In this document: one piece after another, positions 1-8,980 of the stretch | How the letters are laid out: each line of letters begins with the position of its first letter | How positions within the stretch are numbered: position 1 is the stretch's first letter | Made by a program: the position numbers and the translations under genes | Notes under the pieces: model-generated | What the model was told of the DNA's origin: nothing | Seen by the model: only the letters and a program-made list of their open reading frames with translations | Databases searched by the model: none | Source of the DNA: Alphaproteobacteria bacterium MarineAlpha5_Bin5 | GTDB lineage: Bacteria > Pseudomonadota > Alphaproteobacteria > HIMB59 > GCA-002718135 | Assembly (NCBI GenBank): GCA_002938205.1 | Contig: PTKZ01000001.1 | Span: forward strand, 1-64,000 | Length of the DNA: 64,000 bases | Direction of reading: 5' to 3'

Positions 1-90
1 TTAAAAGATATTAAAGTAGCACAAGATGATTTTTTAAGTAAAAAATATACAGGTAAACTTGTGCTTATTCCTCCAAATGTAATTCAATAA
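1..90 (+). CDS. C-terminal end of a CDS, probably MDR-family zinc-type/quinone oxidoreductase (5' truncated by window)
   Basis: Open frame 1 to TAA at 88-90: LKDIKVAQDDFLSKKYTGKLVLIPPNVIQ*; 'GKLVLIP' tail is typical of MDR oxidoreductases. Confidence 0.45.
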   Translation, partial: LKDIKVAQDDFLSKKYTGKLVLIPPNVIQ

Positions 91-180
91 TTATTTGGAC
101 ACATATTGGCCACACTTACTAACCCGATAATTAAAAATTAAGATTAAATAATCCTTATAATCTCTTAACTCTTTCCTAAT

Positions 181-244
181 CGTAACGCTTGGAAAGCGTG
201 TATAGTGGCAATACTACCGAGGGTTCGAATCCCTCTCTCCGCCA
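181..244 (+). pseudogene. 3' fragment of tRNA-Ser (GGA-like anticodon loop), degenerate
   Basis: cgc-ttGGAaa-gcg anticodon arm, long variable arm gtatagtggcaatac, T-arm GAGGG-TTCGAAT-CCCTC, ...CCGCCA end; no 5' acceptor/D-arm half upstream and acceptor 3' strand is 2 nt short. Confidence 0.7.
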
Positions 245-317
245 TAAATTAGAATGAATAATAATCTGTATTTATTGATAGTTTACTAGAGAAAGTGGAA
301 TTATAAAATATACTGAA

Positions 318-3300
318 TTAAAATGTTTTTCTAAAATTTATACTTAAAGTATTCATGAACATATTTTCAGATGCATCATAACGATCATATGTAAGATTGA
401 TTTTTTTATTATTTTTAAGTTTCGCTTCGAATCCCAATGTTAATTGCGTATGCTTTTTACCTTGATCACTTATTGCATGCGTGTAAATGTTAGATGAATC
501 AGTTAAATAGTACGCCTCTGATAAAGAATTATTTGTTACATCTCCTCCAAATTCAAATTGCATAAATGGATTTACAATGGTTTTATTTATTTTTGTTTCT
601 CCAGAAATATTAAAACCTATAGATAGAGATCCATTACTAATATGTTGTTTATTATAATAAACTGCTGTCGAGGAATTACCACTTTCAGAATAATCATCTA
701 ATGCAGTATAACCTAGATCCAATCGTGAATAATAATTTATATTTTTTGATGAAGAAATTTCATACGGCTCTAATAAATATTTTATACTTCCAAAAATTTG
801 CCTCCCTTTTCGATTACCAGTATTTTTCTTACCAGCATTTTCTCCTGCGGTTACTTTACGTAATAAATCTATATTCATTTCTCCGTACCCAAGAACAGTA
901 TCTAAAAACTTTCTTTCATTGATATTAAAACTACCATAAGAAATAAAAGTAAGAGAATCAGTATCAATAGAAGCAACATTATTACCTACTTCTGTAGCTT
1001 GCCAAACACGATTAAAAGCAATACCTAATAATTTATTATTTTTAAATTTTTTATCTACTCCAATAGTAATGCCATCACTATGAATATTCTGTCCCAGATT
1101 ATCATTAGTTTCACCTACTCTTCCGTATGCGATGTTTCCTTCTGTCCAAATAGCCCAATTTTCAAATAAATTACCACTTCCTTCTAAAATATTGGGATAA
1201 AGAGTTTGCATCACTTCATTTGTATACTGATTTTGAAAATCCATTGCTATTTCAATACCTTGAGAAGATATATTTGTAGATCTAGGTCTAATATAATTCA
1301 TACGACTACTAGTACTATTTAGAGAATGCGTTATAACCTGTACTGAATTACTTACTTGATTTTTAATTATTGTCTTAATTCTTTCGGTAAACACATTACC
1401 TTTTTTTGTTGTAAAACTTAAAGTTGTTGTATTCGATATACCAGCATAGGAATTACCAGTACTATCATCAAAAGAAGTGGCATCGATTAATATATAATAT
1501 TCAGTATCATTATCCAAATCTTTAGCAGGATTAATAGTAATCTCAGTTCCACCACTTCCAGTTACATATTGGCCTGTTACATCAATGATTGCTACTGTAC
1601 TATCATCTTTGGTTTTCTTTATAGTAATATTTCCACTTTCAGCATCAACAGCTTCACTAAATGTTAAAACTATATTTGTTCCAATTTTAACATCACTTGC
1701 ATTATCTGTTGGACTAGAAGATGAAAGTGTGGGATTTGTTTCATCGCCTGTTGTAAAGCTTAAAGCGGTGGCACTAGATATACCAGCATACGAATTACTC
1801 GAAGCATCATCAAAAGCTGTAGCATCAATTAAAACATAATATTCTGTTTGTTCTGACCAATCCGTTCCCGGATTAATAGTAATTTGTGTTCCTCCACTTC
1901 CACTAACTTTAGCCCCAGTAACATCTATTGTTTCAATAGTACTATCATCTGATGTTTTTTTAATAGTAATATTACCACTTTCAGCATCAACAGCTTCATC
2001 AAATGTTAAAACAATATTACTATTGGTGGCTACACCAGTTGCATTATCAGCCGGGCTAGAAGACGATAAAGTTGGATTGGTACTATCGACTGTTGTAAAA
2101 CTAAGAGCGGTTGTACTTGATATGCCTGCATAAGAATTACTGTTACCATCATCAAAAGCTGTTGCATCTATTAAGACATAATATTCTGTTTTTTCATCCC
2201 AGTTGGTTCCCGGATTAATAGTAATTTGTGTTCCTCCACTTCCACTAACTTTAGCCCCAGTAACATCTATTGTTTCAATAGTACTATCATCTGATGTTTT
2301 TTTAATAGTAATATTACCACTTTCAGCATCAACAGCTTCACTAAAGTTCAGAACTATATTTGCATTAACTGCAATTCCTGTTGCATTATCGGCAGGAGTT
2401 GAGGATGATAGAGTTGGAGCTGTTGTATCGCCATTAACTATAACAAGATCCCAAGTGTTATCGCTATTAGCATCACTGAATGTCCAATCAAATACACCAT
2501 TTGAAGCAGTGACCGTACCAGTGGTGCCCGCTGCTATACGAGCTGAAGTAAAATTTGTAAATACTCCAGTATATGTATTTTCTGCTAATGTTGATGCGGT
2601 ATCAATGCTTAAAGTTGTTGTTCCGGTTAAATAAGAAGTGTGATCAGATAATAACTTTCCATAGTCGCTGGTAGAATTTACCATAATTTTGTAGTTTGTT
2701 GGTAATTTGCCTCTATAATTTAAGCCATCATTGCCGCCTTGGTCATTTGTTAAGGTTGTTATTGTAATTGATGGAACATAAAAATCATAAGTTCCCCCAT
2801 TAATAGTTCCTTTATTTACAAAGGTAACACCTGATGCACTTCCTCCAATTCCATAACGACTTGCGCTTATTGTTCCTGTGTTGGTAATAGTTGCATTGTC
2901 TTGTAAAGTTAATCCATCATTATATCCGCCACCTGTTTGACTAATAGTTCCCGAATTTGTAATAGTTACAGTACCTGTGGACGACTGCATATTAATAGGA
3001 TCTCTAGCTGCAGTAATAGTTCCAGAATTAGTAATGGTAATATCATCAGCGTTACGAAGATAAATAGCATAGATGTCGCCTGCAGAAATTGTTCCTGAAT
3101 TGGTTATAGTTAAACCATCGGCACCATCTGCTTGAATACCCCAGTCATCTTCAGCTGAAATTGTACCTGCATTAATTATCGTAACATCTTCAGCACCTTC
3201 AATAGCAATACCATCATCTCCTTCACTACTAATCGTAGCTCCTGAATTATTAGTTATAGTCATACCTGTTGAATCATCTCCATCAATTGCTTCATAATCA

Positions 3301-3728
3301 TTGGCTTCTAAAATTGTAATATCTCCATTGTTTGTAATTGTAGCATTCACGGAATTGTTTGCATAAATTGTTCTACTACTAGTTTTTCCATTTATAGTTC
3401 CATTATTAATTAAAGTCGGATTTGTTGAACTTCTAATATCAATTACGCAACAGCTTCCTTCAATTGTTCCGTTGTTAGTTATAGTGGTTGATCCTTCAGG
3501 AAAAGTTCTATTATCAGCATCAACAGCAGGCCAGGTGTAATCAATTTCACCTCCACTATCTACTGTTAATGTATCATTATTAGTTAGAGTGACTCTTGAG
3601 GTTTGAGTCGTTCCATTACTTATCGTATAATCTGTAGCATGGACATAGTGTGATATAAAAACACAGCTAATAAACAAAATAAAACATAATTGTTTAATAA
3701 AAATCCTAATTATTCCAATGATTTGCAT
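318..3728 (-). CDS. Autotransporter / large surface protein with N-terminal beta-helix-like repeats, three Ig-like (Big_5-type) repeats and C-terminal autotransporter beta-barrel
   Basis: Signal peptide-like N-terminus; repeated 'TITNSGTISA' motifs; three 'PxDNATGV..NIVLTFxEAVDAESGNITIKKT' repeats; C-terminus ends ...NTLSINFRKTF. Confidence 0.8.
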   Translation of the reverse strand: MQIIGIIRIFIKQLCFILFISCVFISHYVHATDYTISNGTTQTSRVTLTNNDTLTVDSGGEIDYTWPAVDADNRTFPEGSTTITNNGTIEGSCCVIDIRSSTNPTLINNGTINGKTSSRTIYANNSVNATITNNGDITILEANDYEAIDGDDSTGMTITNNSGATISSEGDDGIAIEGAEDVTIINAGTISAEDDWGIQADGADGLTITNSGTISAGDIYAIYLRNADDITITNSGTITAARDPINMQSSTGTVTITNSGTISQTGGGYNDGLTLQDNATITNTGTISASRYGIGGSASGVTFVNKGTINGGTYDFYVPSITITTLTNDQGGNDGLNYRGKLPTNYKIMVNSTSDYGKLLSDHTSYLTGTTTLSIDTASTLAENTYTGVFTNFTSARIAAGTTGTVTASNGVFDWTFSDANSDNTWDLVIVNGDTTAPTLSSSTPADNATGIAVNANIVLNFSEAVDAESGNITIKKTSDDSTIETIDVTGAKVSGSGGTQITINPGTNWDEKTEYYVLIDATAFDDGNSNSYAGISSTTALSFTTVDSTNPTLSSSSPADNATGVATNSNIVLTFDEAVDAESGNITIKKTSDDSTIETIDVTGAKVSGSGGTQITINPGTDWSEQTEYYVLIDATAFDDASSNSYAGISSATALSFTTGDETNPTLSSSSPTDNASDVKIGTNIVLTFSEAVDAESGNITIKKTKDDSTVAIIDVTGQYVTGSGGTEITINPAKDLDNDTEYYILIDATSFDDSTGNSYAGISNTTTLSFTTKKGNVFTERIKTIIKNQVSNSVQVITHSLNSTSSRMNYIRPRSTNISSQGIEIAMDFQNQYTNEVMQTLYPNILEGSGNLFENWAIWTEGNIAYGRVGETNDNLGQNIHSDGITIGVDKKFKNNKLLGIAFNRVWQATEVGNNVASIDTDSLTFISYGSFNINERKFLDTVLGYGEMNIDLLRKVTAGENAGKKNTGNRKGRQIFGSIKYLLEPYEISSSKNINYYSRLDLGYTALDDYSESGNSSTAVYYNKQHISNGSLSIGFNISGETKINKTIVNPFMQFEFGGDVTNNSLSEAYYLTDSSNIYTHAISDQGKKHTQLTLGFEAKLKNNKKINLTYDRYDASENMFMNTLSINFRKTF
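1864..1998. repeat. 135-bp exact direct repeat, copy 1 (inside autotransporter Ig-like repeats)
   Basis: Identical to 2206-2340 by direct comparison, offset 342 bp. Confidence 0.9.
2206..2340. repeat. 135-bp exact direct repeat, copy 2
   Basis: Identical to 1864-1998. Confidence 0.9.
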
Positions 3729-3843
3729 TTATAAATTGACCTATATCAAATTAAAAAAATAAGGCTTTAATTGATTTAAATAACCTTAGAAACTTTGATT
3801 ATTTTGAAATTTTAAATCACGTATTGTTATTTTTTTATGTTTT

Positions 3844-4244
3844 TTAATTAAGTTTCAATAAAATTCTCTCTCGAGAAATATTATATAAATGTGATCCTGA
3901 AATAAAAGTACTTTGTATTTCAGAATTTGATATTGGAAGTAGTGTATTCACATTAATTTGTATAAGTGAAGCTTGTTTTCCGTATGTTATTATAAATGAT
4001 TTTCCATCTGTACTTAGTACTACTCCTCTTATATGATGTAAAACATTTAAAGATATTTGTTTAATTAAATAATTTTGTAAATCAACATACCCTAGTAAAA
4101 ATTTAATATTATTAGTATCAAGATTTTTATACATCTTCACAAATGATAATATCACGTAAGGTGCTTGTGCTTGACCTGGTAAAAAAATAATGGGGAACTA
4201 ATTACGATAGCTATAGAAGTTTGTAAAAATTTACGTCTATGCAT
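3844..4244 (-). pseudogene. Frameshifted TAT-signal-bearing protein, possibly a shortened DUF1513-like remnant
   Basis: Start at 4244 gives MHRRKFLQTSIAIVISSPLFF.. then runs out of frame; after a 1-nt shift near the T7 tract the frame FLPGQAQAPYVILSFVKMYKN... joins ORF 3844-4155. Confidence 0.5.
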
Positions 4245-4260
4245 TTATATTTTGACAGTA

Positions 4261-5517
4261 TTAACCCCCGACAACAGATCCAGCATTAAAGATCGGCATA
4301 TACATCGCAAGTAATAGAAATCCAATCAGTGCTCCAATAATAACAATCATCAAAGGCTCAATAGCAGTCGATAAAGTTTTCACAGCTGAATCAAATTCTT
4401 CCTGATAATAATTCGCTATACTTGTAAACATTTCTTCTAAATTTCCTGTCTTTTCTCCGACAGCAATTAATTGACCAAATTGTGAGGGGAATACAGATTC
4501 TTTTAAGAATAATTTAGATAAATCCATTCCAGAAAAAACCCCTCGCTTTACATTTTCAATTGCATCGCGTACTACTAAATTATTATTAGTTTCTTTCACT
4601 ATCTCTAAAGTTTCAATAACACTAACACCAGCTGCAACTAGGTTAGCCATTACTAAAGCAACCCTTGCGTATATAGATTGAGCAATCAAGTTGCCAAATA
4701 TAGGGAGTTTAAAACTTAATTTATCGACTCGTCTTTTAAAATCAGGTATTTTATTATTTAATACCTTAAATAAGTAATAAAATGCTCCAAGCATAATAAA
4801 TGTAATTAAACCTGCCATTGATTGAACAAAATTACTTGCTGAAATGATTAGTTTTGTTAATCCTGGCAATGGAACGCCCATACCACCATACATTTCTTCA
4901 AAAATTGGAACAACTTTTATCAGCATAAATACAGTTATACCTCCTGCAACAAAAAAAAGTATTTTTGGATAAAAACTTGCACTTTTTATTTTACGTCGAA
5001 TATCTTCTCTACGCTCAAGTATTTCTGTTAATTTTACTAAAAAGATATCTAATTTACCACTAGCTTCACCAGCCTTAATCATATTAACAAAAATTTTATC
5101 AAATACATCTGGATTTCTAGCAAAACATTTGCTTAAGGCTGTTCCAGCCTCAAGATCTTTTGCGATTTGGTTAATAATTAATTTAAGTCTTTTACTATCA
5201 GTTTGCTCTTCTACCATTTTAATACTATCTAATATTGGTAGGCCTGCTCTTACCATTGTAGATATTTTTTTTGCAAATAAAGTTAAATCTTTTGTTTTTA
5301 CTTTTCCTAAAAATAAATTTCCAAAAAGACCTCCTCCTTTTGCTTCTTTTTTCTTTTTTACTTTTTGACCTTTGACAATGTTGATTGAAGTAATAATAAC
5401 TTTTTTTTCTCGAAGTTTAAAAGAGGCTTCATCTTTATCTAAAGCTTCTATGATACCTTCTGTATATTTACCTTCTGCTATTCCTTTATATTCAAAACTA
5501 ACTGCTGCAGTATTCAT
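4261..5517 (-). CDS. pilC: Type IV pilus / type II secretion inner-membrane platform protein (PilC/GspF/MshG family)
   Basis: Two GspF-type domains; 'KIFVNMIKAGEASGKLD', 'PSQFGQLIAVGEKTGNLEEMF'. Confidence 0.93.
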   Translation of the reverse strand: MNTAAVSFEYKGIAEGKYTEGIIEALDKDEASFKLREKKVIITSINIVKGQKVKKKKEAKGGGLFGNLFLGKVKTKDLTLFAKKISTMVRAGLPILDSIKMVEEQTDSKRLKLIINQIAKDLEAGTALSKCFARNPDVFDKIFVNMIKAGEASGKLDIFLVKLTEILERREDIRRKIKSASFYPKILFFVAGGITVFMLIKVVPIFEEMYGGMGVPLPGLTKLIISASNFVQSMAGLITFIMLGAFYYLFKVLNNKIPDFKRRVDKLSFKLPIFGNLIAQSIYARVALVMANLVAAGVSVIETLEIVKETNNNLVVRDAIENVKRGVFSGMDLSKLFLKESVFPSQFGQLIAVGEKTGNLEEMFTSIANYYQEEFDSAVKTLSTAIEPLMIVIIGALIGFLLLAMYMPIFNAGSVVGG

Positions 5518-5520
5518 ACA

Positions 5521-7290
5521 CTATACACTTAATACTCTTTCAAATTCTTCATACGAAATAATACCCTCAACAAGAAAATTCCTTCCCATTTCTTGCATAG
5601 TAATGAAATTTTCTTTTGCTGCTAATACTCTTATGTCAGTAGTTGTTTTATTTTGTAAAATGGCATTTTCTATACTGTCTGTGATTTCTAGCACTTCATA
5701 AATACCTTGTCTTCCTTTGTAGCCCGTTTTTTTACATTTAGCACAGCCTTTTCCTCTATATATTTTTGTGCGTGTTGCTTGTTCTGCTGAAAAGCCAATA
5801 GTGGTTAACAAATCTGCATTAACTTTAGGATCTTCTTCTTTACAATCATCACATATTTTACGAGCAAGCCTCTGTGCAATGATAAGACTTAAAGCTGCAG
5901 CTATAAGATAATTAGGAACCCCCATATTTACTAACCTTGAAATAGTATCTATTGCACTATTTGTATGTAAAGTACTTAAAACTAAGTGACCAGTTAATGC
6001 AGCTTTTATAGCAATTTCAGAGGTTTCTTTATCTCGAATTTCTCCAACTAAAACCACATCCGGATCTTGTCGTAAAAAAGAACGCAGTGCTGCTGCAAAA
6101 TCTAAACCTATAGAATCTTTCATTTGGGTTTGACCTATTCCTTGTAATTCATATTCTACAGGATCTTCAGCAGTTAATATATTTATATCCGGTTCATTTA
6201 TTTCACTTAAAGCTGAATAAAGAGTTGTTGTTTTTCCACTTCCTGTTGGTCCAGTAACTAATATCAAACCTTGAGGAGATGAAACGCCATCCATTAATAA
6301 TTTTAGTTCACGTGGAGGAAATCCTAATTTTTTCATATCAATATTAATTGAATCTTTTCGAAGTAAACGCATTACACATCTTTCTCCACGAACATTAGGT
6401 AGTATTGATAGTCTTATATCTACATCAATATTTTCACCTTCATTAATAAAACTTATTGCCCCATCTTGTGGAAGTCGATGTTCAGCGATATTTAATTCGG
6501 ACATGATTTTTAAACGTGTAATGACAGCAGGATAATTTGACTCTAAAAATTCTGTAAATTCTTTTTGTACTGTTAACACGCCGTCTTCTCTAAATCTAAC
6601 TTGCGCTAAGTCTCGAAATTTTTCTAAATGAATATCACTAGTACCAGAATGAAAAGATTTTATAATAATGTCATCTACAAAATCCTCAACATCAGATGAT
6701 ATTTCTTCATCTTCTTCAAGGGCAAAACCTTCATTTTGATCTCTTTTATACTGTGTTGTACTTGTTTTTTCTGAATCCCATTTTCTTGTTTTCTTTTTCT
6801 TTTTTGCTTCCTTATCAATTTGAGAAGTTGCTGGTTGTTTTGCGGCAAACCCAGACCATGCAAAAGCTTGAGACAAATTGCTAAAAGTTGTTACTGTGAA
6901 ATCAACTTGTAATTTAGTAAGTAGTTTTAAGTTAGCAGCAAGTGATATTGCTGCAGGGTCTATAATAGCTATACTTGCAAATCCTTTGTTAACTGCGTAT
7001 GGGAGCACTCTATTAGTTTTAATAAAATTTTCTGGAAGCAATTTTATTTGTTCTTGGTCAATAGTATCTTCAGTTAAATTAACTAAAGGAAGACCATAAT
7101 TATCAGCAATTACTTGTGCTATCTGTTCTTCATTTACTGAATTATTATCAAACAAAATATTCATGATATTTTTTCCTGAATTTGCACTACTTTTTTTTGC
7201 TTGTTCAAAAGTTTCTTGGTTAATTATATTTTTAGTAATTAGCAAATCACAAATACTAGTAGCGCTATTATTCGAAATCGTCAGACTCAT
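5521..7290 (-). CDS. pilB: Type IV pilus assembly ATPase (PilB/GspE/MshE family)
   Basis: Walker A GPTGSGKTTTLY, Asp box, DPDVVLVGEIRDKETSEIAIKAALTGHLVLSTLHTN, zinc motif CDDCKEE..CAKCKKTGYKGR, MshEN-like N-terminus. Confidence 0.95.
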   Translation of the reverse strand: MSLTISNNSATSICDLLITKNIINQETFEQAKKSSANSGKNIMNILFDNNSVNEEQIAQVIADNYGLPLVNLTEDTIDQEQIKLLPENFIKTNRVLPYAVNKGFASIAIIDPAAISLAANLKLLTKLQVDFTVTTFSNLSQAFAWSGFAAKQPATSQIDKEAKKKKKTRKWDSEKTSTTQYKRDQNEGFALEEDEEISSDVEDFVDDIIIKSFHSGTSDIHLEKFRDLAQVRFREDGVLTVQKEFTEFLESNYPAVITRLKIMSELNIAEHRLPQDGAISFINEGENIDVDIRLSILPNVRGERCVMRLLRKDSINIDMKKLGFPPRELKLLMDGVSSPQGLILVTGPTGSGKTTTLYSALSEINEPDINILTAEDPVEYELQGIGQTQMKDSIGLDFAAALRSFLRQDPDVVLVGEIRDKETSEIAIKAALTGHLVLSTLHTNSAIDTISRLVNMGVPNYLIAAALSLIIAQRLARKICDDCKEEDPKVNADLLTTIGFSAEQATRTKIYRGKGCAKCKKTGYKGRQGIYEVLEITDSIENAILQNKTTTDIRVLAAKENFITMQEMGRNFLVEGIISYEEFERVLSV

Positions 7291-7309
7291 ATTATTTTAG
7301 TGTTTAATA

Positions 7310-8974
7310 CTATACAGTTTTAGGAGCAATAAAAATCAGCACCTGTTCTTGATTGTCGACTTTCGCATCAGAGCGGAATAACCTACCTATAACAGGAATA
7401 TCTCCCAGAATTGGTACTTTGCTCTCTGATTGAGATTCTGTATTAGAGAAAACTCCACCAATTACAACAACATCACCATCTCTTACAATTAAGTTCGTAT
7501 CAATTTCTAAAGTCGAAATAGGCGGATTTGCACCTGAGCCAGAAGGACTATTATTACTTACAGCAAGATTGATTTTAATATTACCATCACCAACAATTTG
7601 AGGTGTAACAGTAAGTTCAAGTGCTGCATCAACTAATTCAACACTAGCATCTTCACCTGCTCCTGTATATGCGATTTGTGTACCGCTCGTAATTTTTGCT
7701 TCTTGATTATCTAAAACAAATACTTTTGGATTATCAATTGTTTTTGTTAACCCTTCTGATTGCATTGTATAAATTTCTCCCTTTAATTGAGCAAATCCAA
7801 TATCTGCAATTATTCCTAATCCTAAAGTTGGATTAGCTATTGCAAAATCTGTTATTCTATCCTGATTATAAGAATCAGTATCCGCAGTAGTTGCAAACGA
7901 TTGAGTTTCTGCTAAACCTGAATTTGCTTGTCCAGGACCAGCTTGTGTTCCTCTTATATCACGAATTTTTTCATCACCATCAATTAAAGGAATATTTGCT
8001 GCCCCTCCTAATCTTGCTCCTAATTCCTCTTGAAAAGTATCAGTTGCTTTTACAATGATAGCTTCAATTAATACTTGTTCAACAGGTTGATCAACTTCAT
8101 TAATAATTTTTTCAACAAATGTTAAATCTTCCATCGTACCATTTGCTATAATAGTATTTTGACTTGGTTCAGACATTAACTTTAAAGAAGCAGAAGAAGA
8201 AGCGCCAACTTCACCTTCACCTGTTTGCACACCCATTAAAGCATCATTCAAACGTTTTAACATAGTTTCAGAATCTATATAATAGAGTTGAAATACAGCT
8301 GTTGATTTTGGTACAAGATTTGCTTGATAATCTAACTGCTCATTTAATGATTTTAATCGTTCTTCATCATAAGTTATTTGCTCTCTCAAAACATCTTTGC
8401 TATGAATTCTTATTATTCCTGTTTTATTATCAATTGCCCAAGTTAAGCCTTCAATATCTAAAATTGATTTTAAAGCAATTTTCCAAGGTATGTCTCTTAA
8501 TTCAATACTTAAGGTAGACTTAACTTCTTTACCTACTAAAATATTTCTATTTGTTATTTCTGAAAAAACCTGCATTACTTCTCTTATGTCAGTATTATTA
8601 AAACTTAAGGTTATAGGAAAACTATCATATAAATCAGTATTTAAACTAGCTAACATAGGTGAGCTTGGATCAGTAGTATTTATAATTTTTTTTCTATTTA
8701 GATTTAAGTTTTCTAGCGTTTCTTTACGCGTCGGACCAAATTGTGATAAATTTTTAACTTTTTCTTTTTGCTCATTAACTAATTGAGTGATCTGTTCGTT
8801 TGCTTGAATATTTTTTTCCTTTTCTATGCTTTCTTCAAATATAACTCGTGTATCTTTATCCCCTTCTTCTTTTTTTGGAACAGAATAAGGACCTGTACAA
8901 GATGCCAGTACTATTATTAATGCTAAAAAAATCATTAATAATTTAAATGTATTTATATTCAGATAAGCATACAT
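7310..8974 (-). CDS. Outer-membrane secretin (PilQ/MshL-like) with lipoprotein signal
   Basis: Lipobox LASC; STN/NO domains; C-terminal secretin motif VPILGDIPVIGRLFR. Confidence 0.92.
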   Translation of the reverse strand: MYAYLNINTFKLLMIFLALIIVLASCTGPYSVPKKEEGDKDTRVIFEESIEKEKNIQANEQITQLVNEQKEKVKNLSQFGPTRKETLENLNLNRKKIINTTDPSSPMLASLNTDLYDSFPITLSFNNTDIREVMQVFSEITNRNILVGKEVKSTLSIELRDIPWKIALKSILDIEGLTWAIDNKTGIIRIHSKDVLREQITYDEERLKSLNEQLDYQANLVPKSTAVFQLYYIDSETMLKRLNDALMGVQTGEGEVGASSSASLKLMSEPSQNTIIANGTMEDLTFVEKIINEVDQPVEQVLIEAIIVKATDTFQEELGARLGGAANIPLIDGDEKIRDIRGTQAGPGQANSGLAETQSFATTADTDSYNQDRITDFAIANPTLGLGIIADIGFAQLKGEIYTMQSEGLTKTIDNPKVFVLDNQEAKITSGTQIAYTGAGEDASVELVDAALELTVTPQIVGDGNIKINLAVSNNSPSGSGANPPISTLEIDTNLIVRDGDVVVIGGVFSNTESQSESKVPILGDIPVIGRLFRSDAKVDNQEQVLIFIAPKTV

Positions 8975-8980
8975 TTGATT

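Noticed and set aside
1465-2400. Repeat array as possible CRISPR
   Set aside because: Repeats are 342-bp period protein-coding Ig-like modules, not short repeats with unique spacers; no cas genes seen in the window
701-2634. Plus-strand ORFs 701-922, 1585-1839 and 2203-2634
   Set aside because: Antisense shadows of the repeat-rich autotransporter gene; no domain or SD signal
5129-7099. ORFs 5129-5368, 5372-5701, 6675-6863, 6696-6884, 6878-7099
   Set aside because: Overlap well-supported pilC/pilB genes on the other strand or frame
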